A stretch of DNA of 64,000 nucleotides from Clostridiaceae bacterium (lineage in GTDB: Bacteria > Bacillota > Clostridia > Oscillospirales > Acutalibacteraceae), in NCBI GenBank assembly GCA_016280595.1, contig JAEEHB010000029.1, positions 1 through 64,000 on the forward strand, in the 5' to 3' direction. The notes under the pieces were generated by a model. The model did no database searches and had not been told where the DNA came from. It worked only from the letters and a program-made list of their open reading frames with translations. This document shows positions 44,624 to 52,640 of the stretch, one piece after another (the first letter of the stretch is position 1; every line of letters starts with the position of its first letter). A program made the position numbers and the translations under genes.

Positions 44624-44688
44624 TGTCATCTTGAGCGAACGAAGTGAGTCGAAAGATCTCCGGATTCCTCGGCAGGCTCGGAATGACA
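44624..44688 (-). repeat. GTCATTCCGAGC-type palindromic repeat (reverse copy)
   Basis: A full unit in reverse orientation: TGTCATCTTGAGCG ... GCTCGGAATGACA. It belongs to the same family as the copies around the GIY-YIG gene (53997-54863) and at 56340. It directly adjoins the other repeat type at 44573-44623. Confidence 0.85.
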
Positions 44689-44725
44689 AATCTTATCATC
44701 GGCCCTCTTCGCTGTTAAAAACCGT

Positions 44726-44754
44726 TTGCATTATTTTATATAATATGTTAATAT
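44726..44754 (+). promoter_or_regulatory. Candidate promoter of the polysaccharide operon
   Basis: TTGCAT (44726-44731), 17 bases, TAATAT (44749-44754). Another TATAAT at 44767-44772 has no clear -35. The AT-rich surroundings make the exact choice uncertain. Confidence 0.45.
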
Positions 44755-44788
44755 AAAATGAATTACTATAATACATCCGAGGTTTGTT

Positions 44789-46129
44789 ATGTCCGGCAAA
44801 AAAGGTGAAATAATTTTCAATATTGCGCGGCTGCTGAATGTGGCGTTTATCGTTTATTCGATTTACTACTGCTTCATTCGGTTCTATAACCCTTTGCTTC
44901 CGGAATACTATTACTGGAAGGGCCAGCTGATGATAGTCGCCGTGTTTGCCTTCCTTTACCTCATCTTCGCCGATGTTTACGATGCCTTTGATATACGAAC
45001 GGGCAGAATTTCCGAAATTCTTTACGGGCAGATTCTCGCCCTGCTGCTGTCGGATACGGTGATGTATCTCGTGATAGTTTTCATCATGAAACGCTTCCCG
45101 ACCATCGTGCCCGCGCTCGTCACCCTTGCGGTGCAGATTTGCTTCCTGATTGCGTGGTCGTTCCTTTCAAAGAAGGTTTATCTTGCCGCGGTGCCGCCGC
45201 TTAAAACCGCAGTTGTGAGTGACAGCGATGCCGGGCTCGATTCAATCATTAAAAGCCATAATCTCGACTTTCAGTTTGAGGTGAGCGCCACGCTGGATTC
45301 CGGTTCGTGCGCCGCCGATGTCACCTGCCTGTCGGGCTTTGAGGCGGTGTTTCTCAGCGCCTCCGGACAGAATAAAGACACTATTATCAAATACTGCATC
45401 GAAAACGGCATCCGCGTGTTCTTCATCCCCGAGGTCGGCGATATGTTCGTTTACGGCTCGGAAAAGAAGCATATGCTCCACCTGCCTGTTTTTGAGGCGG
45501 GCAGATACAGCCCTCCCCTCGTTTTTCTGCTGGTGAAAAGGGCTTTTGATATCATCTTTTCGCTCGCGTTCATCCTTTTACTCTCGCCGTTTATGCTTAT
45601 AATCGCGCTGGCGGTCAAAGCGTGCGACGGCGGCCCCGTTTTTTACCGGCAGACAAGGCTCACCAAGGGCGGCAAGGAGTTCAGTATTATCAAATTCCGC
45701 TCGATGCGAGTTGATGCCGAAAACGGTAAGGCGATTCTCTCCACAGGTGACAGCGACGACCGCATTACCCCGGTCGGCAGAGTGATACGCAAAATCCGCG
45801 CGGACGAACTGCCGCAACTGTTCAACATACTTTCAGGCTCAATGTCTTTCGTCGGTCCCAGACCGGAGAGACCGGAGATTGCCGAAGAATACTGCCGCGC
45901 GTTGCCCGATTTTTCGCTGCGCCTTCAGGCGAAGGCGGGGCTCACCGGCTATGCCCAGGTTTACGGCAAATACAACACCACGCCCGAAGACAAGCTCAAA
46001 ATGGATCTTATGTATATCGCCCGCCCCTCGCTCGCGGAAGATTTCAGGATAATTTTTGCAACGATTAAGATTCTCTTTGTGCCGGAGAGCACGGAGGGGT
46101 TTGCGAGCAGCGAAGCGGAGAAAAAGTAA
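44789..46129 (+). CDS. Undecaprenyl-phosphate sugar-1-phosphate transferase (initiating sugar transferase)
   Basis: The 446-residue protein has four hydrophobic segments in the first 130 residues, a CoA-binding/Rossmann-like middle, then the bacterial sugar transferase domain (about 245-446): a membrane segment, GGPVFYRQTRLTKGGKEF, FRSMRVDAE, RADELPQLFNILSGSMSFVG, PRPE and KAGLTGYAQVYGKY. This polyisoprenyl-phosphate hexose-1-phosphate transferase family starts the repeat unit by putting a sugar phosphate on undecaprenyl phosphate at the inner membrane face. It is the first gene of the polysaccharide operon, with a GAGG ribosome site. The sugar is not readable. Confidence 0.94.
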   Translation: MSGKKGEIIFNIARLLNVAFIVYSIYYCFIRFYNPLLPEYYYWKGQLMIVAVFAFLYLIFADVYDAFDIRTGRISEILYGQILALLLSDTVMYLVIVFIMKRFPTIVPALVTLAVQICFLIAWSFLSKKVYLAAVPPLKTAVVSDSDAGLDSIIKSHNLDFQFEVSATLDSGSCAADVTCLSGFEAVFLSASGQNKDTIIKYCIENGIRVFFIPEVGDMFVYGSEKKHMLHLPVFEAGRYSPPLVFLLVKRAFDIIFSLAFILLLSPFMLIIALAVKACDGGPVFYRQTRLTKGGKEFSIIKFRSMRVDAENGKAILSTGDSDDRITPVGRVIRKIRADELPQLFNILSGSMSFVGPRPERPEIAEEYCRALPDFSLRLQAKAGLTGYAQVYGKYNTTPEDKLKMDLMYIARPSLAEDFRIIFATIKILFVPESTEGFASSEAEKK

Positions 46130-46133
46130 CGCT

Positions 46134-47249
46134 ATGAAAAAAGTATTGTTCGTTGCCACGGTGGTCAAAACGCATATAATGGAGTTTCACCTGCCCTATC
46201 TCAAAGCGCTTAAAGAGGCGGGGTGGGAAACCGCTGTTGCCGCGCGCAATGATTACGAAAACCCGGCAGATTGCGTGATACCTTACTGCGATAATTATTA
46301 CAATATTGAATTTGAACGAAGCCCGTTTAAGCCGCAAAATATAAAAGCATATAAAGAACTAAAAAAACTGATTGAAGAAAACGATTATGATGTGATTCAC
46401 TGCCACACTCCCGTAGGCGGCGCGCTCACCCGCCTTGCCGCGAGAAAAGCAAGGAAACGCGGCACAAAAGTTTTTTACACCGCTCACGGCTTTCATTTCT
46501 GCAAAGGTGCGCCTATTAAGAATTGGCTCATATTTTACCCTGCCGAAAAATTCCTCTCGCGCTTTACGGATGTTCTTTTCACAATCAACAAAGAAGATTA
46601 CAGCCGCGCCCTGAAATTTCACGCAAAAGAAACGTTGTATGTACCCGGCGTGGGCGTTGATATTGATAAATTCAAAAACACAGCCGTTGACCGCGCCGCA
46701 AAGAGGACCGAAATCGGCGTGCCGGAAGATTGCTTTTTGATTTTGTCTGTCGGCGAACTCAATAAAAACAAAAACCACGAACTGATAATCCGCGCGCTCA
46801 AAGAACTCGACAGCCCGGATATTCACTACGCGCTTGCCGGATCGGGTGAACTGCTTGATTACCTGAAAAACCTTGCCGTTTCACTCGGCGTTGAGCATCA
46901 GGTGCATTTTCTCGGTTACAGGCAAGACGCCGCGCAGTTATACAAGACCGCCGATGTGCTTGTGCATCCCTCGTTCAGGGAGGGCCTGCCTGTTGCCGTG
47001 ATGGAAGCACTCGCAAGCGGCCTGCCCGTGATTGCCACAAAAATACGCGGCAGTGCCGACCTCATAGAAGACGGCGTGAACGGATATCTGATTGATAACA
47101 GCGTGCCCGCACTCTGTGAAAAAACAAGAGAATGCATAAGCGAAAAAAACAGCGGAAAAATAACCGCCGTTTTACCCGAGAAATATGACGTGAAGTCCGT
47201 TGTGGACGAAGTGATGAAATATTACGGCGAGCCGGAGGAAATAAAATGA
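46134..47249 (+). CDS. GT4 family (GT-B fold) glycosyltransferase
   Basis: The 371-residue protein has an N-terminal acceptor domain (ATVVKTHIMEFHLPYLKAL; HCHTPVGGALTRLAARKA) and a C-terminal GT1/GT4 nucleotide-sugar domain with YVPGVGVDIDKF (about 164-175) and the E-x7-E motif in SFREGLPVAVMEALASGLPV (about 280-299). It probably adds the second sugar. The ATG is four bases after the stop of the initiating transferase, and its last four bases overlap the epimerase start. Confidence 0.92.
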   Translation: MKKVLFVATVVKTHIMEFHLPYLKALKEAGWETAVAARNDYENPADCVIPYCDNYYNIEFERSPFKPQNIKAYKELKKLIEENDYDVIHCHTPVGGALTRLAARKARKRGTKVFYTAHGFHFCKGAPIKNWLIFYPAEKFLSRFTDVLFTINKEDYSRALKFHAKETLYVPGVGVDIDKFKNTAVDRAAKRTEIGVPEDCFLILSVGELNKNKNHELIIRALKELDSPDIHYALAGSGELLDYLKNLAVSLGVEHQVHFLGYRQDAAQLYKTADVLVHPSFREGLPVAVMEALASGLPVIATKIRGSADLIEDGVNGYLIDNSVPALCEKTRECISEKNSGKITAVLPEKYDVKSVVDEVMKYYGEPEEIK

Positions 47250-48349
47250 TTCCGAAAAAAATACTTCTCGTCTTCGGCACAAGACCCGAAGCCATTAAAA
47301 TGTGCCCGCTTGTCAATGAATTGAAATCCAGATCCGGTATTCAAACAGTTGTTTGTGTTACCGGTCAGCATCGTCAGATGCTTGATCAGGTTCTTAAGGT
47401 GTTTAATGTTGTTCCGAATTATGACCTCTCAATCATGAGAGAAAAACAGACTCTCTTTGATATTACAACAGCAATTCTCGAAAACATAAAAGCAGTCCTT
47501 GAAAAAGAAAAACCGGATATCTGCCTGGTTCACGGAGATACGAGCACAAGTTTTGTCACTGCTTTGGCATGCTTTTATCTGCAAATACCTGTAGGTCATG
47601 TTGAAGCGGGTTTGCGCACATATAATATCCGTAGCCCATACCCCGAGGAATTCAACAGGCAAGCCGTTTCAATTATATCCCAATACAATTTTGCTCCAAC
47701 AGAAAGAGCAAAGAACAACCTGATTAAAGAGGGTAAAAACCCCGGCAGTATCTGGGTAACCGGAAATACGGTTATTGATGCGCTAAAAACGACCGTAAAA
47801 GACGATTACCGAAATCCCGAACTTGACTGGGCAAATGACAGCAGATTGATTTTCATAACCGCACACCGCCGGGAAAATCTGGGCGAACCCATGCATAATA
47901 TGTTCAGAGCAATAAAGCGGGTTTTGAATGAACACCAGGATGTTAAAGCGTTATATCCCGTGCATATGAATCCTGCGGTCAGAGAAACAGTTAACGCCGA
48001 GCTAGGCGGTTGTGAAAGAATACATCTCATTGAACCTGTTGACGTTTTTGACTGCCACAATATAATGGCAAGAAGTTATCTTATTCTTACGGATTCGGGC
48101 GGAATTCAGGAAGAAGCCCCGTCACTCGGCAAACCAGTTCTGGTAATGCGTGATACAACCGAACGCCCCGAAGGCATAGAGGCAGGAACCCTTAAACTGG
48201 TCGGAACGGACGAAGAAACAATATATCAATCCTTCTCGGAGTTATTGTCAGATAAGCAGTTATATGATCAAATGGCAAATGCCGTTAATCCTTACGGTGA
48301 TGGATTTGCCTGTAAAAGAATCGCCGATATTCTTGAAAACAACTTGTAA
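47246..48349 (+). CDS. wecB: UDP-N-acetylglucosamine 2-epimerase (non-hydrolysing)
   Basis: The 367-residue enzyme has the full family pattern: VFGTRPEAIKMCPLV (about 9-23), HGDTSTSFVTAL (about 92-103), HVEAGLRTYN (about 115-124), TAHRREN (about 205-211) and SGGIQEEAPSLGKPVLVMRD (about 285-304). It makes UDP-ManNAc from UDP-GlcNAc in the cytosol, so the polymer or wall glycan probably contains ManNAc or a derivative; no ManNAc dehydrogenase is nearby. The start codon overlaps the GT4 stop (ATGA). Confidence 0.95.
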   Translation: MIPKKILLVFGTRPEAIKMCPLVNELKSRSGIQTVVCVTGQHRQMLDQVLKVFNVVPNYDLSIMREKQTLFDITTAILENIKAVLEKEKPDICLVHGDTSTSFVTALACFYLQIPVGHVEAGLRTYNIRSPYPEEFNRQAVSIISQYNFAPTERAKNNLIKEGKNPGSIWVTGNTVIDALKTTVKDDYRNPELDWANDSRLIFITAHRRENLGEPMHNMFRAIKRVLNEHQDVKALYPVHMNPAVRETVNAELGGCERIHLIEPVDVFDCHNIMARSYLILTDSGGIQEEAPSLGKPVLVMRDTTERPEGIEAGTLKLVGTDEETIYQSFSELLSDKQLYDQMANAVNPYGDGFACKRIADILENNL

Positions 48350-48360
48350 AGGAGCCCGAT

Positions 48361-49152
48361 ATGATTCCAAAGGTTATTCATTACTGCTGGTTCGGCGGCA
48401 ATCCTTTGCCCGACCTCGCAATCAAATGTATTGAAAGCTGGAAGAAATTTTGCCCCGATTATGAAATAATAGAGTGGAATGAGAGCAATTTCAATCTTGA
48501 TGAATGCGTATACGCAAAAGAGGCCTATGAAAATAAGAAATGGGCTTTTGTTACAGACTATGTGCGACTCAAAGTACTGTATGATTGCGGCGGAATTTAT
48601 ATGGATACAGATGTTGAAGTAATAAAGCCTCTTGACAGTCTGCTGGATTATAAAGCAGTATCGGGATTCGAATCGGACAGTCAAATACCCACCGGTCTTA
48701 TGGCATCTGAAAAGAATCACCCGATGATATATGAACTTCTGCACGATTATGACAACTCTCATTTTGTTTTGGGTGATGGTTCGTTGGATTTAACAACCAA
48801 TGTGATCCGTATAACAAAAGTTTTTTTAAAATATGGTTTTTCTCCGAATAACGAACGCCAAACAATTAACGAGTTTACTCTACTGCCAAAAGATTATCTG
48901 TGTCCGAAAGATTTAAAGACATATCAGGTGTTTATTACTAAAAACACATTATCAATTCATCACTTCGATGGAAGTTGGCTGGATGAGGAATCTGTCTATT
49001 ATCGTGATTTGAGATTAAAATTGGCAAAAAATATACCCGTATTCCCGGCCAAAATAATTGCTTTATTTGTTACATCGTTAAAGTTTTACGGTCTTAAGTG
49101 GCCTGTTTTTATTTCTTTAAAAATAAAAAACTCAATTAAAAACAGAATGTAA
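48361..49152 (+). CDS. GT32-like glycosyltransferase (DxD)
   Basis: The 263-residue enzyme starts MIPKVIHYCWFGG and has the block FVTDYVRLKVLYDCGGIYMD followed by T-D-V (about 61-83), the DxD sugar site of the Och1/capsular-synthesis group (GT32-like). No transmembrane segment is evident, though the C-terminal part is hydrophobic and basic and may lie on the membrane. It follows the epimerase by 11 bases, with an AAGGAG site. It likely adds one sugar of the repeat unit; donor and acceptor are unknown. Confidence 0.88.
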   Translation: MIPKVIHYCWFGGNPLPDLAIKCIESWKKFCPDYEIIEWNESNFNLDECVYAKEAYENKKWAFVTDYVRLKVLYDCGGIYMDTDVEVIKPLDSLLDYKAVSGFESDSQIPTGLMASEKNHPMIYELLHDYDNSHFVLGDGSLDLTTNVIRITKVFLKYGFSPNNERQTINEFTLLPKDYLCPKDLKTYQVFITKNTLSIHHFDGSWLDEESVYYRDLRLKLAKNIPVFPAKIIALFVTSLKFYGLKWPVFISLKIKNSIKNRM

Positions 49153-49189
49153 AATAACAAACTGATGTTTTTATTGAAAAGGAATAAGT

Positions 49190-50425
49190 ATGGATGTCAA
49201 AAATGTTTTATGGTTTTTAAAATATAAAAAAAGCCGTATTGAAGAAACTCAGTGGTTTTTTACAAGTCATAACGGCGATTACAGTGATAATTCTAAAGCC
49301 TTGTCAGAAACAGTTCACTTGCTTTATCCTGAAATAAGAATTGTTTGGGGTATTAATAAGACTAAAGATTATGTTTTGCCATCATATATTAAAAGTGTGG
49401 TGTTTCAATCTGAAGATTACTATCGTGAAAGAGCAAAATCAAAAGTATTGATTGATAATGTTTACTGTGAAAACGCTTTTGTTTTGTATAAATCTGAGCC
49501 CTTAAAAAATCTTGCAAAGGCTATGCTATTAAATGCAACTAAAAAAAAGCAAAAATGCTATGGACTGTGGCATGGCACTCCTTTAAAGAAAATGGGTAGA
49601 GATCAATGTGGAAATGAAGATGTATCCGGATTCATATGTAATGACCTCACACTTATTACCGGAAACAACTATACTTCAAAAATAATGGCCCACCTCTCTT
49701 TTGACCAAATGGAAATACTGTCTCTCGGTCTTCCCAGAAATGATATTTTGTTTTCTGAAAACACAAACCAAAACGAAGTAAAATCAAAGCTGAGAATTTC
49801 CGCTGACAAAAAAGTTCTTTTATATGCTCCTACTTTTAGAAATGACGGAAAAGACACAGACGGAATCAATTTGAAAAGAAGCGGCATTGAGCAATTAGAG
49901 TTAATAAATATCGATTCGCTTCTTACTGCTTTTTCCGAGCAATTTGGCGGTGACTGGATATTTGTTTGCAGATTTCATTATCATGTATCTTCAGTTGTTG
50001 ATTGGGATATGATAAAAACAAAGTATCAAGGAAAAGTAGTATGCGGTAATATTTCAGATGATATGGCGGACTATTTGAAATGTGCCGATGCATTAATTAC
50101 AGATTACAGTTCAGTTATGTTCGATTTTGCTTTGACAGGAAAGCCCTGTTTTCTTTTTGCACACGACCTGACTAATTATGAATGTCACGAACGTGGTTTT
50201 TACATTCCTTTTGAAAAACTGCCTTTTCCTGCTGCACAGACAAACGAAGAACTATTAAAAGTTATAAAAAATTTCGATAAAAAGGAATATACAGACCAAA
50301 TAACAGAATGTCTTAAGATGCTCGGAAATACCGATGACGGCAAGGCAAGTAAAAGAATAGCAAATTATATTTATGATGAGGTTTATGACAAAAAAGCATC
50401 ACTTCCTATAAAGAATAATGTTTAA
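49190..50425 (+). CDS. CDP-glycerol/ribitol phosphotransferase family protein (TagB/TagF-like)
   Basis: The 411-residue protein shows the motifs of the CDP-glycerol:poly(glycerophosphate) transferase family: GLWHGTPLKKMGRD (about 124-137), LLYAPTFRNDG (about 206-216), DYSSVMFDFALTGKPC (about 307-322). Such enzymes transfer glycerol- or ribitol-phosphate in teichoic acids or decorate capsules. The local codons are clearly AT-rich compared with upstream housekeeping genes, consistent with transferred capsule genes. A tagD-like gene is not in the window, so CDP-glycerol would come from elsewhere. Confidence 0.9.
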   Translation: MDVKNVLWFLKYKKSRIEETQWFFTSHNGDYSDNSKALSETVHLLYPEIRIVWGINKTKDYVLPSYIKSVVFQSEDYYRERAKSKVLIDNVYCENAFVLYKSEPLKNLAKAMLLNATKKKQKCYGLWHGTPLKKMGRDQCGNEDVSGFICNDLTLITGNNYTSKIMAHLSFDQMEILSLGLPRNDILFSENTNQNEVKSKLRISADKKVLLYAPTFRNDGKDTDGINLKRSGIEQLELINIDSLLTAFSEQFGGDWIFVCRFHYHVSSVVDWDMIKTKYQGKVVCGNISDDMADYLKCADALITDYSSVMFDFALTGKPCFLFAHDLTNYECHERGFYIPFEKLPFPAAQTNEELLKVIKNFDKKEYTDQITECLKMLGNTDDGKASKRIANYIYDEVYDKKASLPIKNNV

Positions 50426-50462
50426 AGCATAAAAAATAATATGTTTTTGATACGGAGGAAAA

Positions 50463-51170
50463 ATGAAAGCGTTAATTCTCGCTGCCGGTCTGGGGCTCAG
50501 GCTGGCACCATTGACAAATGATGTTCCTAAAGCGTTAATAAAGGTTAACGGAAAATCAATTATCATTAATCAAATTGAAATCTTATATAATCTGGGAATA
50601 AAAGAAATCTATGTCGTTACCGGTTACAAATCGGAATTGCTTGAAGCCGAAATTATTTCCCGGTTTCCGCATGTGTTTTTTTTGCATAACAACGATTATT
50701 CAACCACAAACAATATGTATTCTGCGTATCTCGGCAGAGAAAAGATGCTGGGCTCTGGTTTTTTAATGATGAACGGAGATGTGTTTTTTGATCAATCGGT
50801 AGTTGAATCGTTGCTTGAAACTGAGTATGAAGATGCTATCGTCGTTGACATAGGTAATTATATTGAAGAGTCGATGAAAGTGGTTGAGGAAAACGGCAAG
50901 CTGACTGAAATATCAAAAAGCATTGAGAGAGAGTTGGCTTTGGGTTCTTCGATTGATATCTATAAGTTTTCAGCAAAAAGCGGTGAAATCTTTTTCCGGA
51001 AATGCGCTGAATATATAGATAACGGTATAGTTAAAAAATGGAGCGAAGTAGCTCTAAATGATATCCTTAAGATGTGTGACTTTAGGCCGTGCCAATTAAA
51101 CGGAAGATGGTTTGAAATAGACGACATTAAAGATTTAAAAGCAGCCGAAATAATGTTCAAAGAAATCTAG
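50463..51170 (+). CDS. LicC-like nucleotidyltransferase (phosphocholine cytidylyltransferase type)
   Basis: The 235-residue enzyme has the nucleotidyltransferase signature LAAGLGLRLAPLTNDVPKAL (about 6-25), a metal-site MNGDVFFD (about 102-109), and NDYSTTNNMYSAYLGREK (about 77-94), close to the N-x-x-S-x-x-S-L region of LicC. The family makes CDP-choline or related activated headgroups. Next to a CDP-glycerol-type transferase, it may supply CDP-activated phospho-substituent for the polymer. No licA or licD gene is seen, so phosphocholine is a possibility only. GGAGG lies six bases before the ATG. Confidence 0.8.
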   Translation: MKALILAAGLGLRLAPLTNDVPKALIKVNGKSIIINQIEILYNLGIKEIYVVTGYKSELLEAEIISRFPHVFFLHNNDYSTTNNMYSAYLGREKMLGSGFLMMNGDVFFDQSVVESLLETEYEDAIVVDIGNYIEESMKVVEENGKLTEISKSIERELALGSSIDIYKFSAKSGEIFFRKCAEYIDNGIVKKWSEVALNDILKMCDFRPCQLNGRWFEIDDIKDLKAAEIMFKEI

Positions 51171-51180
51171 GAGTTTTGTA

Positions 51181-52629
51181 ATGGGTAAGTTGTTTCAGAA
51201 ATTCAATAATTTGCCCGTCAAAGTCAAATCATCCATTTGGGCTCTGATTTGCGGTGCCCTGCAAAAAGGAATACATGTAATAACAACCCCGATTTTTACA
51301 AGACTGCTTTCCACCTCGGAATACGGTCAATACGGTGTTTTTAATTCCTGGTTTCAGATTCTGACAATTATAGTTTCACTTAATCTTTTTGCCGGTGTAT
51401 TTCAACAAGGGCTTGTAAAATTTGACAGTGACAAAGATTCTTTTACTTCCTCTTTTCAGGGTGTCACAACAGTCCTTGTTGCAATATGGACTGTTATTTA
51501 TCTCTCTTTTAAAAACTTCTGGAATGACATCCTCTCGCTCACAACAGTGCAGATGTTGCTTATGCTTCTTTTTATCTGGCTGTCGGCAGTTTTCGGCTTT
51601 TGGATAGCGGAGCAGAGAAACGCTTACAGATATAAGGCACTTGTTATTGTAACACTGATTGTTTCCGTGCTGAGCCCTGTTACTTCGATTATATTCATAA
51701 AGCTTTCCGATGATAAAGTAACTGCAAAAATTCTCGGCAGCGTGCTGATTGCCTTTATTGTTTATCTGCCGCTGTATTTTATTCAACTGAACAAAGGCAG
51801 AAGATTTTTCTCGGCAGATTACTGGAAATACGCTCTGTCTTTCGGCATACCGCTTATCCCACACTATCTCTCACAGGTTGTGCTCAACAGTTCCGACAGG
51901 ATAATGATTGAGCGTATAGTTGATGATTCGTCCGCCGGAATATATAACCTTGCATATGCTGTTGCAATGATAATGGTTATCTTCAATAATGCTCTGCTTC
52001 AAACTCTGAGTCCCTGGATTTATCAAAGAATAAAAGCAAAAGAAATAAGTGAAATTGAACCCATTGCTTATATATCTCTTATTGGCGTTGCAATAGTAAA
52101 CTTTGTTTTAATTCTTATCGCGCCAGAAGCGGTCAGGATATTCGCCCCGGCAGAATACTACGATGCAATATGGGTTATCCCGCCTGTGGCGATGAGTGTT
52201 TACTATATGTATTGCTATGATATGTTTGCGAAGTTTGCTTTTTACTATGAGAAAAAGCACTTCATAGCAATCGCCAGTGTGATTGCCGCCGTTGCAAACA
52301 TAGTTTTAAACTTCATATTCATAAAAAAATTCGGCTTTATCGCCGCAGGTTATACCACGCTTGTATGCTTTATTCTCTACGCAACAGGTCATTATATATT
52401 TATGAATACAGTCTGCAAGAAGTATTGTGACGGCGTGAAGCCCTATGATACAATGTTGATTATTCTGATTTCCTTTACGTTTACTCTTGCCGGTTTTTTG
52501 GTTTTGCCTGTATATACGCATTTTTATACCAGATATTTAATACTCGCAATAATAATTATTGCCGCTGTTTTATATCGCAAAACAATAACTAAAAGCATCA
52601 AAACGATTCTTTCAATGAAAAAAGCATAA
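51181..52629 (+). CDS. Polysaccharide flippase (Wzx/MATE-like)
   Basis: The 482-residue protein has about 12-14 membrane segments and the early motif PIFTRLLSTSEYGQYGVFNSW (about 38-58) of Wzx-type lipid-linked repeat-unit exporters; QVVLNSSDRIMIERIVDDSS (about 236-255) is also typical. It flips the undecaprenyl-linked unit to the outside before polymerisation. It stands 10 bases after the nucleotidyltransferase and 11 before the Wzy-like gene, completing a Wzx/Wzy-type pathway. Confidence 0.92.
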   Translation: MGKLFQKFNNLPVKVKSSIWALICGALQKGIHVITTPIFTRLLSTSEYGQYGVFNSWFQILTIIVSLNLFAGVFQQGLVKFDSDKDSFTSSFQGVTTVLVAIWTVIYLSFKNFWNDILSLTTVQMLLMLLFIWLSAVFGFWIAEQRNAYRYKALVIVTLIVSVLSPVTSIIFIKLSDDKVTAKILGSVLIAFIVYLPLYFIQLNKGRRFFSADYWKYALSFGIPLIPHYLSQVVLNSSDRIMIERIVDDSSAGIYNLAYAVAMIMVIFNNALLQTLSPWIYQRIKAKEISEIEPIAYISLIGVAIVNFVLILIAPEAVRIFAPAEYYDAIWVIPPVAMSVYYMYCYDMFAKFAFYYEKKHFIAIASVIAAVANIVLNFIFIKKFGFIAAGYTTLVCFILYATGHYIFMNTVCKKYCDGVKPYDTMLIILISFTFTLAGFLVLPVYTHFYTRYLILAIIIIAAVLYRKTITKSIKTILSMKKA

Positions 52630-52640
52630 GCGGAGGCTCT

